Source: Vibrio variabilis (lineage in GTDB: Bacteria; Pseudomonadota; Gammaproteobacteria; Enterobacterales; Vibrionaceae). Taken from it: 64,000 nt of DNA. Position 1 is the stretch's first letter. The number at the start of each line of letters is the position of its first letter. Under the pieces are notes generated by a model that ran no database searches, was not told the origin of the DNA, and saw only the letters and a list, made by a program, of their open reading frames with translations. The DNA lies in NCBI RefSeq assembly GCF_003263785.1, contig NZ_JYJK01000130.1, forward strand, positions 1 through 64,000. The letters run 5' to 3'. Shown in pieces: positions 43,259 to 53,656 of the stretch. A program made the translations under genes and the position numbers.

Positions 43259-44224
43259 ATGAGCAAACCTATCCAAATGGAAAAAGGCGTCAAGTACCGT
43301 GACGCTGACAAGATGGCACTGATTCCTGTAAAGAACATGCCTACCGAGCAAAAAGAAATCCTTCGTAAGCCTGAATGGATGAAGATCAAGCTGCCAGCGG
43401 ACAGCCAGCGTATTCAAGACATCAAGTCTGCAATGCGTAAAAACGACCTTCACTCGGTATGTGAAGAAGCCTCATGCCCTAACTTGGCTGAGTGTTTCAA
43501 CCACGGTACGGCAACCTTTATGATCCTAGGTGCTATCTGTACTCGTCGTTGCCCTTTCTGCGATGTGGCTCATGGCCGTCCAAATGCGCCTGAAGCGGGT
43601 GAGCCACAAAAGCTTGCTCAAACAATCAAAGATATGAAGCTTAAGTACGTGGTGGTGACCTCTGTTGATCGTGACGACCTACGTGATGGCGGCGCTCAGC
43701 ACTTTGCAGACTGTAACCGCGAAATCCGCGCACTTAACCCAGAGATCCGCATCGAGACCTTGGTGCCGGACTTTCGTGGTCGTATGGATGTAGCGCTTGA
43801 AGCACTAAAAGATAACCCGCCAGATGTGTTCAACCACAACCTAGAGACCGCGCCTCGCTTGTATCGTAAAGCGCGTCCAGGTGCGAACTACAAATGGTCA
43901 CTGCAACTACTTCAGAAGTTCAAAGAAATGCACCCTGACGTACCGACCAAGTCTGGCTTGATGATGGGTCTAGGAGAAACCAAAGAAGAGATTATTGAAG
44001 TACTTAAAGATCTTCGAGCTCACGGCGTTACCATGCTAACTCTTGGTCAATACCTAGCTCCAAGTCGTCATCACTTGCCGGTAGAGCGTTATGTGCCGCC
44101 ATCAGAGTTTGATGAGCTAAAAGAGATTGCCCTTGAGCTTGGCTTTACCCATGCAGCCTGTGGTCCATTTGTTCGCTCGTCTTACCATGCAGACTTGCAA
44201 GCAAAAGGCGAAGAAGTGAAATAG
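43259..44224 (+). CDS. lipA: Lipoyl synthase
   Basis: Radical-SAM enzyme inserting two sulfurs into octanoyl-lipoyl domains; 321 aa. The auxiliary cluster motif ([12 protein letters not shown]) is followed by the radical-SAM CTRRCPFCD motif. Both lie in the N-terminal half, and the C-terminal [11 protein letters not shown] is also present. It follows lipB after 4 nt. Confidence 0.97.
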   Translation: MSKPIQMEKGVKYRDADKMALIPVKNMPTEQKEILRKPEWMKIKLPADSQRIQDIKSAMRKNDLHSVCEEASCPNLAECFNHGTATFMILGAICTRRCPFCDVAHGRPNAPEAGEPQKLAQTIKDMKLKYVVVTSVDRDDLRDGGAQHFADCNREIRALNPEIRIETLVPDFRGRMDVALEALKDNPPDVFNHNLETAPRLYRKARPGANYKWSLQLLQKFKEMHPDVPTKSGLMMGLGETKEEIIEVLKDLRAHGVTMLTLGQYLAPSRHHLPVERYVPPSEFDELKEIALELGFTHAACGPFVRSSYHADLQAKGEEVK

Positions 44225-44285
44225 CTTTATCTTCTTGAAGGAACATTGCTTCTTTGAAGTAATATCGCCTTTTTCGGAACAAGAG

Positions 44286-44320
44286 ACACGGGTTCGCTGT
44301 TGAAGCAATCCGTGTTTTTT
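44286..44320 (+). terminator. Probable terminator of lipBA
   Basis: ACACGG...CCGTGT with a long interior and a run of T. It lies about 60 nt past lipA. Confidence 0.7.
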
Positions 44321-44414
44321 TGAGAAAAATAGGCAACATGACAATCTCATACTCGCATTTTTGCTATTTTTAAGTAGGCTTAAAGAAAAAGTTTCACCCA
44401 ATCAAGGATGTAGC

Positions 44415-44744
44415 ATGAAGTTATTGAAAATTGGCTTGCCGATTCTAGCGGCAACAGTGATCGCAGGCTGTGCGCAAAACACTCAGCAAGACAACTATTT
44501 AGAAGCGTCATTCGAGCTATGTAACACTGAAGTGAACCTATACTCGGTCAGCGACGATGGTCGCGTTCGTATCGTTTGTAAGGATGGTGCTAAGTTCGCC
44601 CTTAACAGCGAAAAGACATTAGATATCATGCGTGATATCAACATTGATTACTGTAATGGCGAAGGCTTGGGTCAGTTTAGTGAGAGTCGCAAGTACTACT
44701 CATTCCGATGCAAGTCGGGCACGTTGCTTAATATCAATAAGTAA
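44415..44744 (+). CDS. Cysteine-rich small lipoprotein, unknown function
   Basis: 109-aa lipoprotein from ATG 44415, with a lipobox (VIAGC) after a short signal peptide. The mature part has four further cysteines (FELC, RIVC, DYC, SFRC) able to form two disulfides. No known domain was recognised. It stands alone between lipA and glyA, with a shared terminator downstream. The ribosome site upstream is AAGGATG. Confidence 0.8.
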   Translation: MKLLKIGLPILAATVIAGCAQNTQQDNYLEASFELCNTEVNLYSVSDDGRVRIVCKDGAKFALNSEKTLDIMRDINIDYCNGEGLGQFSESRKYYSFRCKSGTLLNINK

Positions 44745-44775
44745 TACTCCCTTCGACCTTCAAATTTCAAGCACT

Positions 44776-44804
44776 AAAAAAGCGAGCATTTAGCTCGCTT
44801 TTTT
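44776..44804. terminator. Bidirectional terminator between the small lipoprotein and glyA
   Basis: AAAAAAGCGAGC and GCTCGCTTTTTT (stem with ATTTA loop) lie between the two convergent genes and can stop transcription both ways. Confidence 0.9.
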
Positions 44805-44827
44805 CATTGCGTTTCGGCAATAGAGAA

Positions 44828-46078
44828 TTACGCGTAAACAGGAAGGCGCTTACAGATCTCTAGTACTTTCGCTTTCGTGGCTTCGATGACTGATGCATCG
44901 TTGATGTTGTCTAGAACGTCACACATCCAGTTAGCAAGCTCAGTCGCATCCGCTTCAGTGAAGCCACGGCGAGTGATCGCAGGTGAACCAACACGGATAC
45001 CAGACGTTACGAATGGGCTACGTGGGTCATTTGGTACTGAGTTTTTGTTCACAGTGATGTTTGCCGCGCCTAGCGCTGCATCTGCTTCTTTACCAGTGAT
45101 GTCTTTGTCGATTAGGTCAACAAGGAACAGGTGGTTTTCAGTGCCGTTAGAGACGATCTTGTAACCGCGCTCTTGGAACTGTGCAACCATCGCTTTTGCA
45201 TTCTTAACAACGCGCGCTTGGTACTCTTTGAACTCTGGCTCCATCGCCTCTTTGAACGCCACTGCTTTACCAGCGATAACGTGCATTAGAGGACCACCTT
45301 GACCACCAGGGAATACCGCAGAGTTCAGTTTCTTGTACATGTCTTCACCTGCATTAGACAGGATAAGACCACCGCGAGGACCTGCTAGAGTCTTGTGCGT
45401 TGTTGTTGTTACCACGTGAGCGTGTGGCACTGGCGTTGGGTAAACACCGGCAGCGATAAGACCCGCTACGTGCGCCATATCAACGAATAGGTAAGCGTCA
45501 ACCTTGTCTGCGATCTCACGCATGCGAGCCCAGTCTACGATCTGGCTGTATGCAGAGAAACCACCGATGATCATCTTAGGCTTGTGCTCAACAGCAAGCT
45601 GTTCCATCTCGTCGTAGTTGATTTGGCCCGCTTCGTCGATACCGTAAGGGATAACGTTGTAGTGCTTACCAGAGAAGTTTACTGGTGAACCGTGAGTCAG
45701 GTGACCACCGTGCGCTAGGCTCATACCTAGAACTGTGTCGCCTGGGTTAAGTAGCGCCATGTATACTGCGCTGTTCGCTTGAGAACCAGAGTGCGGCTGA
45801 ACGTTCGCGTACTCACAACCAAATAGCTCACAAGCACGATCAATCGCTAGTGCTTCCGCTTTATCAACATACTCACAACCACCGTAGTAGCGCTTGCCTG
45901 GGTAGCCTTCAGCATATTTGTTGGTTAGCTGAGAGCCTTGCGCTTCCATTACGCGAGGGCTGGTGTAGTTTTCCGAAGCGATAAGCTCGATGTGCTCTTC
46001 TTGACGTAGTGTCTCTTCTTGAATTGCTGCAAATAGCTCCGCATCGTAATCAGCGATGTTCATATCACGCTTAAGCAT
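44828..46078 (-). CDS. glyA: Serine hydroxymethyltransferase
   Basis: PLP enzyme interconverting serine and glycine with one-carbon folate; 416 aa ([12 protein letters not shown]). The PLP lysine lies in the motif [16 protein letters not shown]. It is on the minus strand, convergent with a small lipoprotein gene. A PurR-like operator upstream fits its role in purine and glycine metabolism. Confidence 0.98.
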   Translation of the reverse strand: MLKRDMNIADYDAELFAAIQEETLRQEEHIELIASENYTSPRVMEAQGSQLTNKYAEGYPGKRYYGGCEYVDKAEALAIDRACELFGCEYANVQPHSGSQANSAVYMALLNPGDTVLGMSLAHGGHLTHGSPVNFSGKHYNVIPYGIDEAGQINYDEMEQLAVEHKPKMIIGGFSAYSQIVDWARMREIADKVDAYLFVDMAHVAGLIAAGVYPTPVPHAHVVTTTTHKTLAGPRGGLILSNAGEDMYKKLNSAVFPGGQGGPLMHVIAGKAVAFKEAMEPEFKEYQARVVKNAKAMVAQFQERGYKIVSNGTENHLFLVDLIDKDITGKEADAALGAANITVNKNSVPNDPRSPFVTSGIRVGSPAITRRGFTEADATELANWMCDVLDNINDASVIEATKAKVLEICKRLPVYA

Positions 46079-46426
46079 CTGTATCTCCTGACTCAGATTG
46101 TTCTGAAAGTTTCAAAAAAACCACACAATGACCAAAAGCAAACGTTTTCGTCACCACATTTGATGACTCGCATGATACATAATTTGATCTAGGTCATAAA
46201 GAGAAAATTGGAAATTTCTCATGCAGTTTTTTCATAGTGAACCTTAGGCTTCATCATATACGCCGATAAATCGGCACTATCACGGGCGCTAAGTGTCAAT
46301 AATTCCATTTACACAGTGTAAAAATTGAATTACATAGGTTTACCGTAAATTTCCCCTTCAAGCTACCGAAAACATCAACTTTTCAATAATATTGCGCCGT
46401 TTATTGATTAGAAGAATTTTAAGTTG
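46079..46426. other. Regulatory gap upstream of glyA and the YitT gene
   Basis: 348 nt between two divergent genes with no supported ORF. A PurR-like box (46136-46151) lies on the glyA side. The rest is AT-rich and should hold both promoters; I could not place them with certainty. Confidence 0.55.
46136..46151 (-). promoter_or_regulatory. PurR-like operator upstream of glyA
   Basis: AAGCAAACGTTTTCGT matches 14 of 16 positions of the PurR consensus ACGCAAACGTTTGCGT. It lies 58-73 nt upstream of the glyA start; E. coli glyA is also under PurR. Confidence 0.65.
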
Positions 46427-47024
46427 ATGCAAAAACACTCACGTAAAGAAGACTGGATAGCGATTCTCACTGGCACCTTTATCGTCGCTCAGGGGATATT
46501 CTTTCTTCAGTCGCTCAACTGTTAACTGGCGGTACTACAGGTCTCGCCCTTCTTATGAGCCAGTTTGTACCGATTTCTTTCGGTACGCTTTATTTCGCCC
46601 TAAACAGCCCGTTTTACCTACTTGCTTGGAAACGCTTTGGTAAACGCTTTGCTGCCAGCAGCGCCATCTCTGGTGCCTTAGTGTCTATTATTACGGACAA
46701 CATGCATCGAGTGGTCACGCTGGATAACGTCAATACCATCTACTGCGCAATTGCCGGTGGCTTATTGATGGGATTGGGTATGCTGATTCTCTTCAGACAC
46801 CGTTCAACCTAGGTGGCTTTAATGTGCTATGTCTGTTTATTCAGGACAAGTTTGGAATTTCGGTCGGTAAAACGCAGATGGCGATTGATTGCGCCATTCT
46901 TATTGCATCATTCTTCTTTGTGTCGCCGTCGATTATCGCAATTTCGATTCTTGGTGCGGTGATGTTGAATTTGGTGTTGGCGATGAATCATAAGCCGACG
47001 AGGTATGTGGTGACTTATGGGTGA
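46427..47024 (+). CDS. YitT family membrane protein (two frame disruptions)
   Basis: Inner-membrane protein of the YitT/DUF161 family, about 199 aa after repair. The sequence is in three frames: an N-terminus from ATG 46427 (MQKHSRKEDWIAILTGTFIVAQG), a middle part, and a C-terminus. Missing bases near 46513 (CAGTCGCTCAAC to CAGTCGGCTCAAC) and 46808 (CAACCTAGG to CAACCCTAGG) reconnect them (QSAQLLTGGTTGLALLM and HRSTLGGFNVLCLFIQD). Several hydrophobic spans are visible. Function unknown. A 30-bp palindrome lies beyond its 3' end. Confidence 0.82.
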
Positions 47025-47047
47025 GGTGGGGTTACTCGCTTTGCTCA

Positions 47048-47077
47048 TTTACCCCTCCTGCCGGCAGGAGGGGTAAA
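47048..47077. repeat. 30-bp perfect palindrome between convergent YitT and treC genes
   Basis: Two 15-nt arms (TTTACCCCTCCTGCC and its exact complement in reverse) meet with no loop between 47062 and 47063. It lies in the 70-nt gap between the stops of the YitT gene and treC. It could form a cruciform or act as a bidirectional terminator, although the terminal T run is short. Confidence 0.75.
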
Positions 47078-47094
47078 GCTCTAGCTCTTTACTC

Positions 47095-48775
47095 TTAGTT
47101 TATATCCAACAAAAGCGCCAACGTCTCATAAGGCCTCAAAACCACCTCACCTACCAACTCAACCTCACCAACAACCCCATAGTTACTCAACACAGCACGA
47201 CTCACCAAACCATCAAACTGCTCTGGCAACTCCACGCGAGTCTCCTCACCATAATAGTTGTTCAAACACACCAGCATCGCCTCCTCACTCTCACGCAAGT
47301 AACCATGAACCTGAGAGTGCTCTGGGAACAAATCCACATAGCTACCGTCAGTAATCACCGCTAACTGCTTACGAAGCGCGATAAGCTCTTGATAGAAGTA
47401 GAATACCGAATGCTCATCTTCAACCGCTGCCTCAGCGTTGATCTGAGGATAGTTTTCAGCAACTCCAATCCAAGGTGTACCTTGGGTAAAGCCAGCGTGT
47501 TTGCTGTCGTTCCACTGCATCGGGGTGCGAGAGTTATCACGAGATTTCTGCCTCAGAATAGCCATCATATCGTCATGAGAGGTATCGCCCTGTTCCACCA
47601 TCAGCTGATACATATTAAGGCTTTCGACATCCCGATACTGACTCATCTCGGTGAAACCTGGGTTGGTCATGCCGATCTCTTCACCTTGGTATATGTAAGG
47701 CGTGCCTTGCATTAGATGAACAGACGCTGCCAACATTTTTGCTGACTCGGTTCGATATTGCTGATCATTACCAAGACGACTGACTACGCGAGGTTGGTCG
47801 TGGTTACACCAGAATAGCGCCCCCACCTTGACCATTTAGTCCTGTTTGCCAGTGGTTGAAAATCTGTTTTAGCTGCAGGAAGTCAAAATCTGCCTTCGTC
47901 CACTTGTCACCATTGGGGTAATCCACTTTTAGGTGGTGGAAATTGAATACCATCGAAAGCTCTTTACCATCCAATGAGCTGTACTGCTGGCAATGCTCTA
48001 GCGTCGTAGACGACATTTCACCAACGGTTACCGAGCCGTACTTCTGGAATACTGCTTCGCTGATTTCCTGTAAATACTCATGAACGCGCGGACCATCGGT
48101 GTAAAAACGGCGGCCATCACCAATATCATCATCAGCAAAGTCTTGCTGTTTTGAGATAAGGTTGATCACATCCAGCCTAAAGCCATCCACCCCTTTCTGT
48201 GCCCAGAACTCGATGACCTGTTTTACTTCTTCGCGAACTTTTGGGTTTTCCCAGTTCAGATCAGCCTGCTCTTTTGCAAATAGGTGCAGATAGTATTCAT
48301 CGGTGGCCTCGTCTAATGCCCATGCTGAGCCACCAAACTTTGACTGCCAGTTGTTAGGTAGCTTGCCTTCGTTAGGTTTCCAGATGTAGTAGTCGCGGTA
48401 CGGGCTTTGTTTATCCCCTAGTGCCGACTGGAACCACTGATGTTCGGTTGAGGTGTGGTTCACCACAATATCCATAATGATGCGAATACCTTTCTGATGG
48501 GCAGCCGCGAGCAGCTCATCAAAGTCTTGCATGGTGCCAAAGTCAGGGTTGATGGCATAGTAGTCGGAGATGTCGTAACCGTTATCTATCATTGGTGAGG
48601 CATACACTGGAGTCAACCAGATGGCATCGACACCTAACTTCGCTAAGTAATCAAGCTTCGAGGTAATTCCTTTGATGTCCCCCATCCCTTTATCACCGCT
48701 ATCGCAAAAACTCTTTGGATAGATTTGATAAATCGTGGCTGTTTTCCACCAGTCTTTTTGAGCAGTTTGACTCAT
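47095..48775 (-). CDS. treC: Trehalose-6-phosphate hydrolase (frame disrupted near 47822)
   Basis: GH13 enzyme splitting trehalose-6-phosphate into glucose and glucose-6-phosphate; about 560 aa. The first half holds the barrel landmarks IVVNHTS, DGFRLDVINL and VGEMSSTT; the second starts at ALFWCNHDQPRVVSR, the last catalytic region. The two halves are out of frame at a C run near 47822. Here the offset is net +1 (or -2), unlike the other breaks, which are single losses. From ATG 48775 (MSQTAQKDWW); 48796 is an alternative. It follows treB after 80 nt. Confidence 0.92.
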
Positions 48776-48855
48776 AGGTTTAATCTCACTTACCAATTTG
48801 GAAATTCGTCAAAATAAAAAGCAAAGAAGTGGCTCAAGATGAGCCACTAATGGGG

Positions 48856-50279
48856 TTACGCGCTCGCAAGCTCTAGCTCGCCTTTTGATTGAGCACGTTT
48901 GTACAGGAACAAAGTAAGCATAATCGGCACGGCCATCGCGACTAACATCGCCATGAGATACACCATCCAGTATTGAGGCTGAATCGATAGGATGCCCGGT
49001 AGACCACCCACACCGATACCGTTCGCCATCACGCCAGCGCTACCACAGATAGCGGCTGCAATCGCGCTACCAATCATTGCGCTGAGCATTGGGAACTTGT
49101 ATTTGAGGTTAATACCGTACATAGCTGCTCAGTGACGCCTAAGTAAGCTGAGATAGCCGCAGGAACTGAGATATCACGCTCACCCTCACGCTTACTAATA
49201 ATGATGATGCCAACAACCGCAGATGCTTGAGCGATGTTAGACAGTGCAATTAGAGGCCAGATTGGCGTGCCGCCTAGGTCTTGCATAAGCTGAAGGTCAA
49301 CCGCATTGGTTGTGTGGTGGATACCAGTAATCACCAATGGTGCGTACAAGAAGCCAAACACCATAGAACCCAGTACTGCAAAATCACCCGTCATCGCCGC
49401 TTTTGCCGCAAATGCAACGCCATCACCTAGCACGCGACCAAAAGGACCGATGAAAGCGTGAGCAAGAATGACCGACAGAATGATTGAAACGAATGGCACC
49501 ACAACCAGATACAGGTAGCTTGGGACAATACGCTTTAGATTGGTTTCAATAAGCGCTAATGCCACACCCGCGAGCATCGCCGGGATCACCTGAGCCTGAT
49601 AGCCCACCTTCTCAATCACAAACAATCCAAAGTCCCAAACCTCTGGCACTTCTTTACCAATGAGATAGGCATTCATCAGCTGAGGCGATACCAAGGTCAC
49701 ACCCAACGTGATACCAAGAATTGGCGTACCACCCAGTTTTTTCACCGTAGACCAACACACACCAACCGGTAGGAAGAAGAAGATTGCTTCACCAATTAGC
49801 CACAAGAACGAGTGTACGGTTGCCCAGAACTGGCTGATTTCTACTAAGGTTTTGCCATCGAACATGCGGATGTCGCCGATAACGTTGCGGAAACCAAGAA
49901 TCAAACCACCCGTGATAATCGCCGGCAAAAGGGGAACAAAAATTTCGGCTAAGTGCGAAATACCACGCTCTAGAAAGTTCATGTTCTGACGAGCAGCCAA
50001 CTTGGCATCGTCTTTAGACGCCGCTTTCTTGCCTGCTGAGTCAATCAACATCTTATAGACTTCGTCGACTTCAGTACCAATCACCACTTGGAACTGACCG
50101 GCATTAGTAAAGCAGCCTTTAACAATCTTGAGGCTTTCTAGTGCCGACTTATCGGCTTTATCGGTATCGTTAAGAACGAATCTTAAGCGAGTTAAACAGT
50201 GGCTAACACTGGCAATGTTGTCAGCGCCGCCAACACCGTCGATGATCGCTGCAATGTCTTGCTGGGCTATTTTGCTCAT
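48856..50279 (-). CDS. treB: PTS trehalose-specific EIIBC component (frame disrupted near 49127)
   Basis: Membrane permease taking up trehalose as trehalose-6-phosphate; 474 aa after repair (E. coli 473). The N-terminal EIIB domain has the phosphorylated cysteine in SVSHCLTRLRF; the EIIC membrane domain follows (PLLPAIITGGLILGF, TGIHHTTNAVDLQ). The last 80 residues are out of frame: GAGCAGCTATG should be GAGCCAGCTATG (GVTEPAMYGINLKYKFP). Two TreR-type operators lie just upstream. treB and treC form one operon. Confidence 0.94.
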
Positions 50280-50370
50280 CGTTTGTACACCTTTTACTGA
50301 TATAGAGACGTAGGGTTAAGACGTCTAGGTCCATTTGTCTCGTTGTATTAATAATATCGCAACACGCGAA

Positions 50371-50384
50371 TGGGAACATTCCCA
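50371..50384 (-). promoter_or_regulatory. TreR-type operator 1 upstream of treB
   Basis: TGGGAACATTCCCA, a near-perfect dyad that closely resembles the E. coli TreR operator (GGGAACGTTCCC). It lies about 92 nt upstream of the treB start. Confidence 0.75.
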
Positions 50385-50425
50385 AAAGTTGCGTAAAGTG
50401 TGCCACGGAATGATTCAAACAAAAA

Positions 50426-50439
50426 TGGGAACAATCCCA
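50426..50439 (-). promoter_or_regulatory. TreR-type operator 2 upstream of treB
   Basis: TGGGAACAATCCCA, a second copy 55 nt from the first (centre to centre), about five helical turns. This permits looping or cooperative binding. A TGTGATCACA palindrome follows at 50449-50458 and might be a CRP-related site, but the spacing does not fit the CRP consensus well. Confidence 0.7.
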
Positions 50440-50518
50440 TTAATTGAGTGTGATCACAATAATTGTTGATAAATGCGCCAAGTTGATTAAGGGAACTGCT
50501 AAGAAAAAGAAGCCGTGA

Positions 50519-51462
50519 TTACACCGCTTCTTGCGTGAGGTGAGAGATAGTTTTATTACCAGTAAGCTGACTGATCAATAGGTTAGCTGCTTTTTCTCCC
50601 GCTTGCTGATAGCCAGGATCAATGCTGTAGATATTCGGGAACAGGAAAGATAACAGTTCATTACCACCAACGCCCGTCACCACAATATCTTCTCGGCCAA
50701 GCTCTTGTAAGCGTTTGATCGTGCCAAGCGCTAAGGTATCGCTGGCACACACGATCGCTTGAAGTGAGTCCGTCACTACCTCATCAACAAGCTGGTAGGC
50801 ACTCTCATGATGAAGTTCACCGGTACGATACTCGGCATGCTGATCATTATCATCACACCACTTTTGAAATGCATTGAGGCGAGCCAAGCCCGTGGTTTTA
50901 TCCCTAGGATCCACACCAATGTAAGCAAGCTGATTGACGCCTTGTGCCTGCAGTTTATTCAAAACCGCTCGGATTAATCCGTGATTGTCGTAGTTGATAG
51001 AAGAAACTTGATCGGTATCCATAGCGATGACGACAACCTTCTCCTGCCACTGAGACACTTTGTCGATATCAAGCTCAGTAAAACCGAACACAATGACACC
51101 TTCAACGTTGCGTTTACGCAGTACGCTCAGGTGTTCGTTGGTTTTCTCGGGATCGAACTGACTCTCCATGATCACCACATCGTAACCTGCCGAGTAAAGC
51201 ACATTAAGCATGCTGCTCACCGCTTTGTTCTCAGAAGGCGAGTCGAGACGAGAGATAATGACACCAATGACCTTTTGCACGCCACCCCACGCATCGATTG
51301 CGCCGACTTGGAGGGCACATAGCCATGCTCTGCAATCACACGCTCCACTTTCTCGCGGGTTTCGGGTTTTACTTTAGGATCGTTAGTCAGCACTCGAGAG
51401 ACGGTAGATTTACCGACTCCCGACAGCTTGGCAATATCAAGTATGGTGAGTTTTTTGCTCAT
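50519..51462 (-). CDS. treR: Trehalose operon repressor TreR (frame disrupted near 51287)
   Basis: LacI-family repressor responding to trehalose-6-phosphate; 314 aa after repair. The N-terminal helix-turn-helix (LTILDIAKLSGVGKSTVSRVL) is in one frame and the sugar-binding domain (VIGVIISRLDSPSENKAVSS) in another. One added G in the run at 51285-51288 joins them as SMRGGGVQKVIGV. It lies upstream of treB on the same strand, with the operators between the two genes. Confidence 0.93.
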
Positions 51463-51477
51463 GGGTGTCTAAAAGGT

Positions 51478-51846
51478 TCAATATCCGTTTTTTGGTACGC
51501 TTCGCGTAGTCATCATGCAGCTTTTATCGGTTTCACCGGCAATGGTAAGCATACCTTCTCTGCCTTTACTAAACAGCTCAACCTCAGACTCAGCTTGCGA
51601 CTGGCCATCGAGAGAGTATTTGGTACCAGATGCAGAAGGGACACGATGCAGATGATACTCTTCGCCATCAATGAGTAGCAGAACCTGCTCGCTCGATAAC
51701 TGGGTTACCTGAAAGCTCTGGTTATCGCACTGATACTGAAGAACATGATACGGGGTTTGCGGCGCTGCCCGCTCCGAGCTACTGCACGCTGTCAAACCAC
51801 CCGCCATCAACGCGGCAACCAATCCGTATTTAACGTAAGTATTCAT
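51478..51846 (-). CDS. MliC-like lysozyme-inhibitor lipoprotein
   Basis: Lipoprotein of 122 aa with a lipobox (LTACS). The mature part follows the pattern of the MliC (membrane-bound c-type lysozyme inhibitor) domain: YQCDNQSFQV, ASGTKYSLDGQSQ, LFSKGREGMLTI and a later Cys. MliC proteins sit in the outer membrane and block c-type lysozyme. The assignment is from fold pattern, so moderately sure. It lies 15 nt upstream of treR on the same strand, an unusual neighbour, and 24 nt downstream of gmhB. Confidence 0.75.
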   Translation of the reverse strand: MNTYVKYGLVAALMAGGLTACSSSERAAPQTPYHVLQYQCDNQSFQVTQLSSEQVLLLIDGEEYHLHRVPSASGTKYSLDGQSQAESEVELFSKGREGMLTIAGETDKSCMMTTRSVPKNGY

Positions 51847-51870
51847 AATGACTCCTTTTGGGTCGACTGA

Positions 51871-52422
51871 TTACTTAGCTAAGTATTGCGGCACATCGCG
51901 GATACTATCAAGTACCACAGTTGCGACAGACTCCCCGCGCTCAGTAACCGGTTTGCCAGTACGCACTAAGATCTTGGTACCAACGCCAGCCGCTTCAGCG
52001 GCCATCATATCTTCGGCTTTATCACCAACCATGACCGAGTTTTCCATATCAATCTTTAGGAAGTCACGAGCAGAGATAAACATGCCCGGCTTTGGTTTAC
52101 GGCAGTTACAATCTTGCTTGTAATCACCAATACCATGCTCTGGGTGATGTGGACAGTAATAGATACCATCGAACTCAACGCCATTATCAGAGAAGTTCCA
52201 ATCCATCCACTGGGTTAGAGAAAGGAAGCGATCTTCGGAGAACATACCGCGAGCAATGCCTGATTGGTTGGTCACCAACACTAGCATATAGCCCATGTCC
52301 TGCAGTTTTTTCGTCGCTTCAAAGACGCCTTCAACATACTCAAAGTCGTGTTCATCGCTCACATACCCGTGATCAACGTTGATGACGCCATCACGATCCA
52401 AAAAAACAGCTGGTTTTGCCAC
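51871..52422 (-). CDS. gmhB: D-glycero-beta-D-manno-heptose 1,7-bisphosphate 7-phosphatase
   Basis: HAD-family phosphatase of heptose (LPS core) synthesis; 183 aa, starting at GTG 52422 ([15 protein letters not shown]). The HAD motif FLDRDGVIN and the zinc-binding loop [21 protein letters not shown] are present. It is divergent from metN, as in E. coli. A lipoprotein gene follows after 24 nt. Confidence 0.95.
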   Translation of the reverse strand: MAKPAVFLDRDGVINVDHGYVSDEHDFEYVEGVFEATKKLQDMGYMLVLVTNQSGIARGMFSEDRFLSLTQWMDWNFSDNGVEFDGIYYCPHHPEHGIGDYKQDCNCRKPKPGMFISARDFLKIDMENSVMVGDKAEDMMAAEAAGVGTKILVRTGKPVTERGESVATVVLDSIRDVPQYLAK

Positions 52423-52506
52423 AGTTCACTCTCTTGTTATAGATAGGTGCTAATAAACTGAATTATTACACGCTTTTATAGTCACGGCACTATGAAAATG
52501 CCGTTT

Positions 52507-52522
52507 AGACGTCTAGACGTAA
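52507..52522 (+). promoter_or_regulatory. MetJ operator in the metN promoter region
   Basis: Two tandem met boxes, AGACGTCT (52507-52514, perfect) and AGACGTAA (52515-52522, 6/8). A TTGACA -35 box follows at 52532-52537 with a possible -10 (TAGCAT) near 52555. This predicts repression of metNIQ by MetJ with S-adenosylmethionine. Confidence 0.85.
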
Positions 52523-52621
52523 AAATATCTATTGACACTAAAAGGTGAAAACCATAGCATCTTCTATCAATTGAGATGTAGTTCAAACTTTTATGCTACT
52601 CACGGACTTCAGGTTGCTTAG

Positions 52622-53656
52622 ATGATCGAAATTAATCAAGTAAACAAAGTGTTTTATCAAGGCGCTAAGGAAATCAACGCCTTGGCAGACATCAATCTGC
52701 ATATCGCAGAAGGCACCATCTTTGGTGTGATTGGCGCCTCTGGTGCAGGTAAGAGTACGTTGATTCGCTGCGTAAACATGCTTGAAGCGCCAACGTCGGG
52801 TGAAGTCATCGTTGACGGTGTGGATCTGACTAAGCTGTCGAAATCCGAGCTGTCAGAAGCGCGCCGCAACATCGGCATGATTTTCCAGCACTTTAACTTG
52901 CTTTCATCTCGCACTGTATTTGAAAACGTGGCACTGCCACTTGAGCTTGCTGGCAAAGAGCGCTCACACATAGAAACCAAAGTGACGGATCTTCTAGAGC
53001 TTGTCGGTTTGGCAGATAAGCGCGATACCTACCCTGCCAATCTAAGTGGCGGTCAAAAGCAGCGTGTTGCGATTGCTCGCGCGCTATCGTCAGACCCTAA
53101 GGTACTGCTTTGTGATGAAGCCACCAGCGCACTTGACCCTGCGACGACACAATCGATTCTTGAACTACTGAAAGAAATCAACCGCAAGCTAAAGATCACC
53201 ATGTTACTGATCACTCACGAAATGGACGTGGTAAAAAGCATCTGTCATGAGGTCGCAATCATTGGCGACGGTCGCTTGGTTGAAAAAGGCACCGTGGGAG
53301 AAATCTTTGCTCATCCAAAAACCGAGCTTGCACACGAGTTCATTCGTTCAACACTCGATCTATCGATTCCAGAAGACTACCAAGCAAGGCTGCAAGCTGA
53401 GCGTGTTGAAGGCAGCTACCCGCTTGTTCGCTTAGAGTTTACCGGTGCTACTGTAGACGCGCCGCTAATGACGCAAATTGCACGTAAATACAATATTGAT
53501 GTCAGCATCCTAAGCTCCGATCTTGATTACGCAGGCGGCGTAAAATTCGGCATGATGGTGGCAGAACTATTTGGTAATGAGCAAGACGACAACGCGGCGA
53601 TTCAATATCTTCGTGACCACAATGTAAAAGTAGAGGTACTTGGTTATGTCCTTTAA
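52622..53656 (+). CDS. metN: Methionine ABC transporter ATP-binding protein
   Basis: ATPase of the D/L-methionine importer; 344 aa. Walker A is GASGAGKST, the signature is LSGGQKQR, Walker B is [13 protein letters not shown], and a C-terminal NIL regulatory domain follows (residues about 270-344). It overlaps metI by 11 nt and is divergent from gmhB. Confidence 0.97.
   Translation: MIEINQVNKVFYQGAKEINALADINLHIAEGTIFGVIGASGAGKSTLIRCVNMLEAPTSGEVIVDGVDLTKLSKSELSEARRNIGMIFQHFNLLSSRTVFENVALPLELAGKERSHIETKVTDLLELVGLADKRDTYPANLSGGQKQRVAIARALSSDPKVLLCDEATSALDPATTQSILELLKEINRKLKITMLLITHEMDVVKSICHEVAIIGDGRLVEKGTVGEIFAHPKTELAHEFIRSTLDLSIPEDYQARLQAERVEGSYPLVRLEFTGATVDAPLMTQIARKYNIDVSILSSDLDYAGGVKFGMMVAELFGNEQDDNAAIQYLRDHNVKVEVLGYVL

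Noticed and set aside
50319-50326. A perfect met box (AGACGTCT) in the treB leader
   Set aside because: MetJ needs at least two adjoining boxes. The flanking 8-mers are poor, and trehalose genes have no methionine link.
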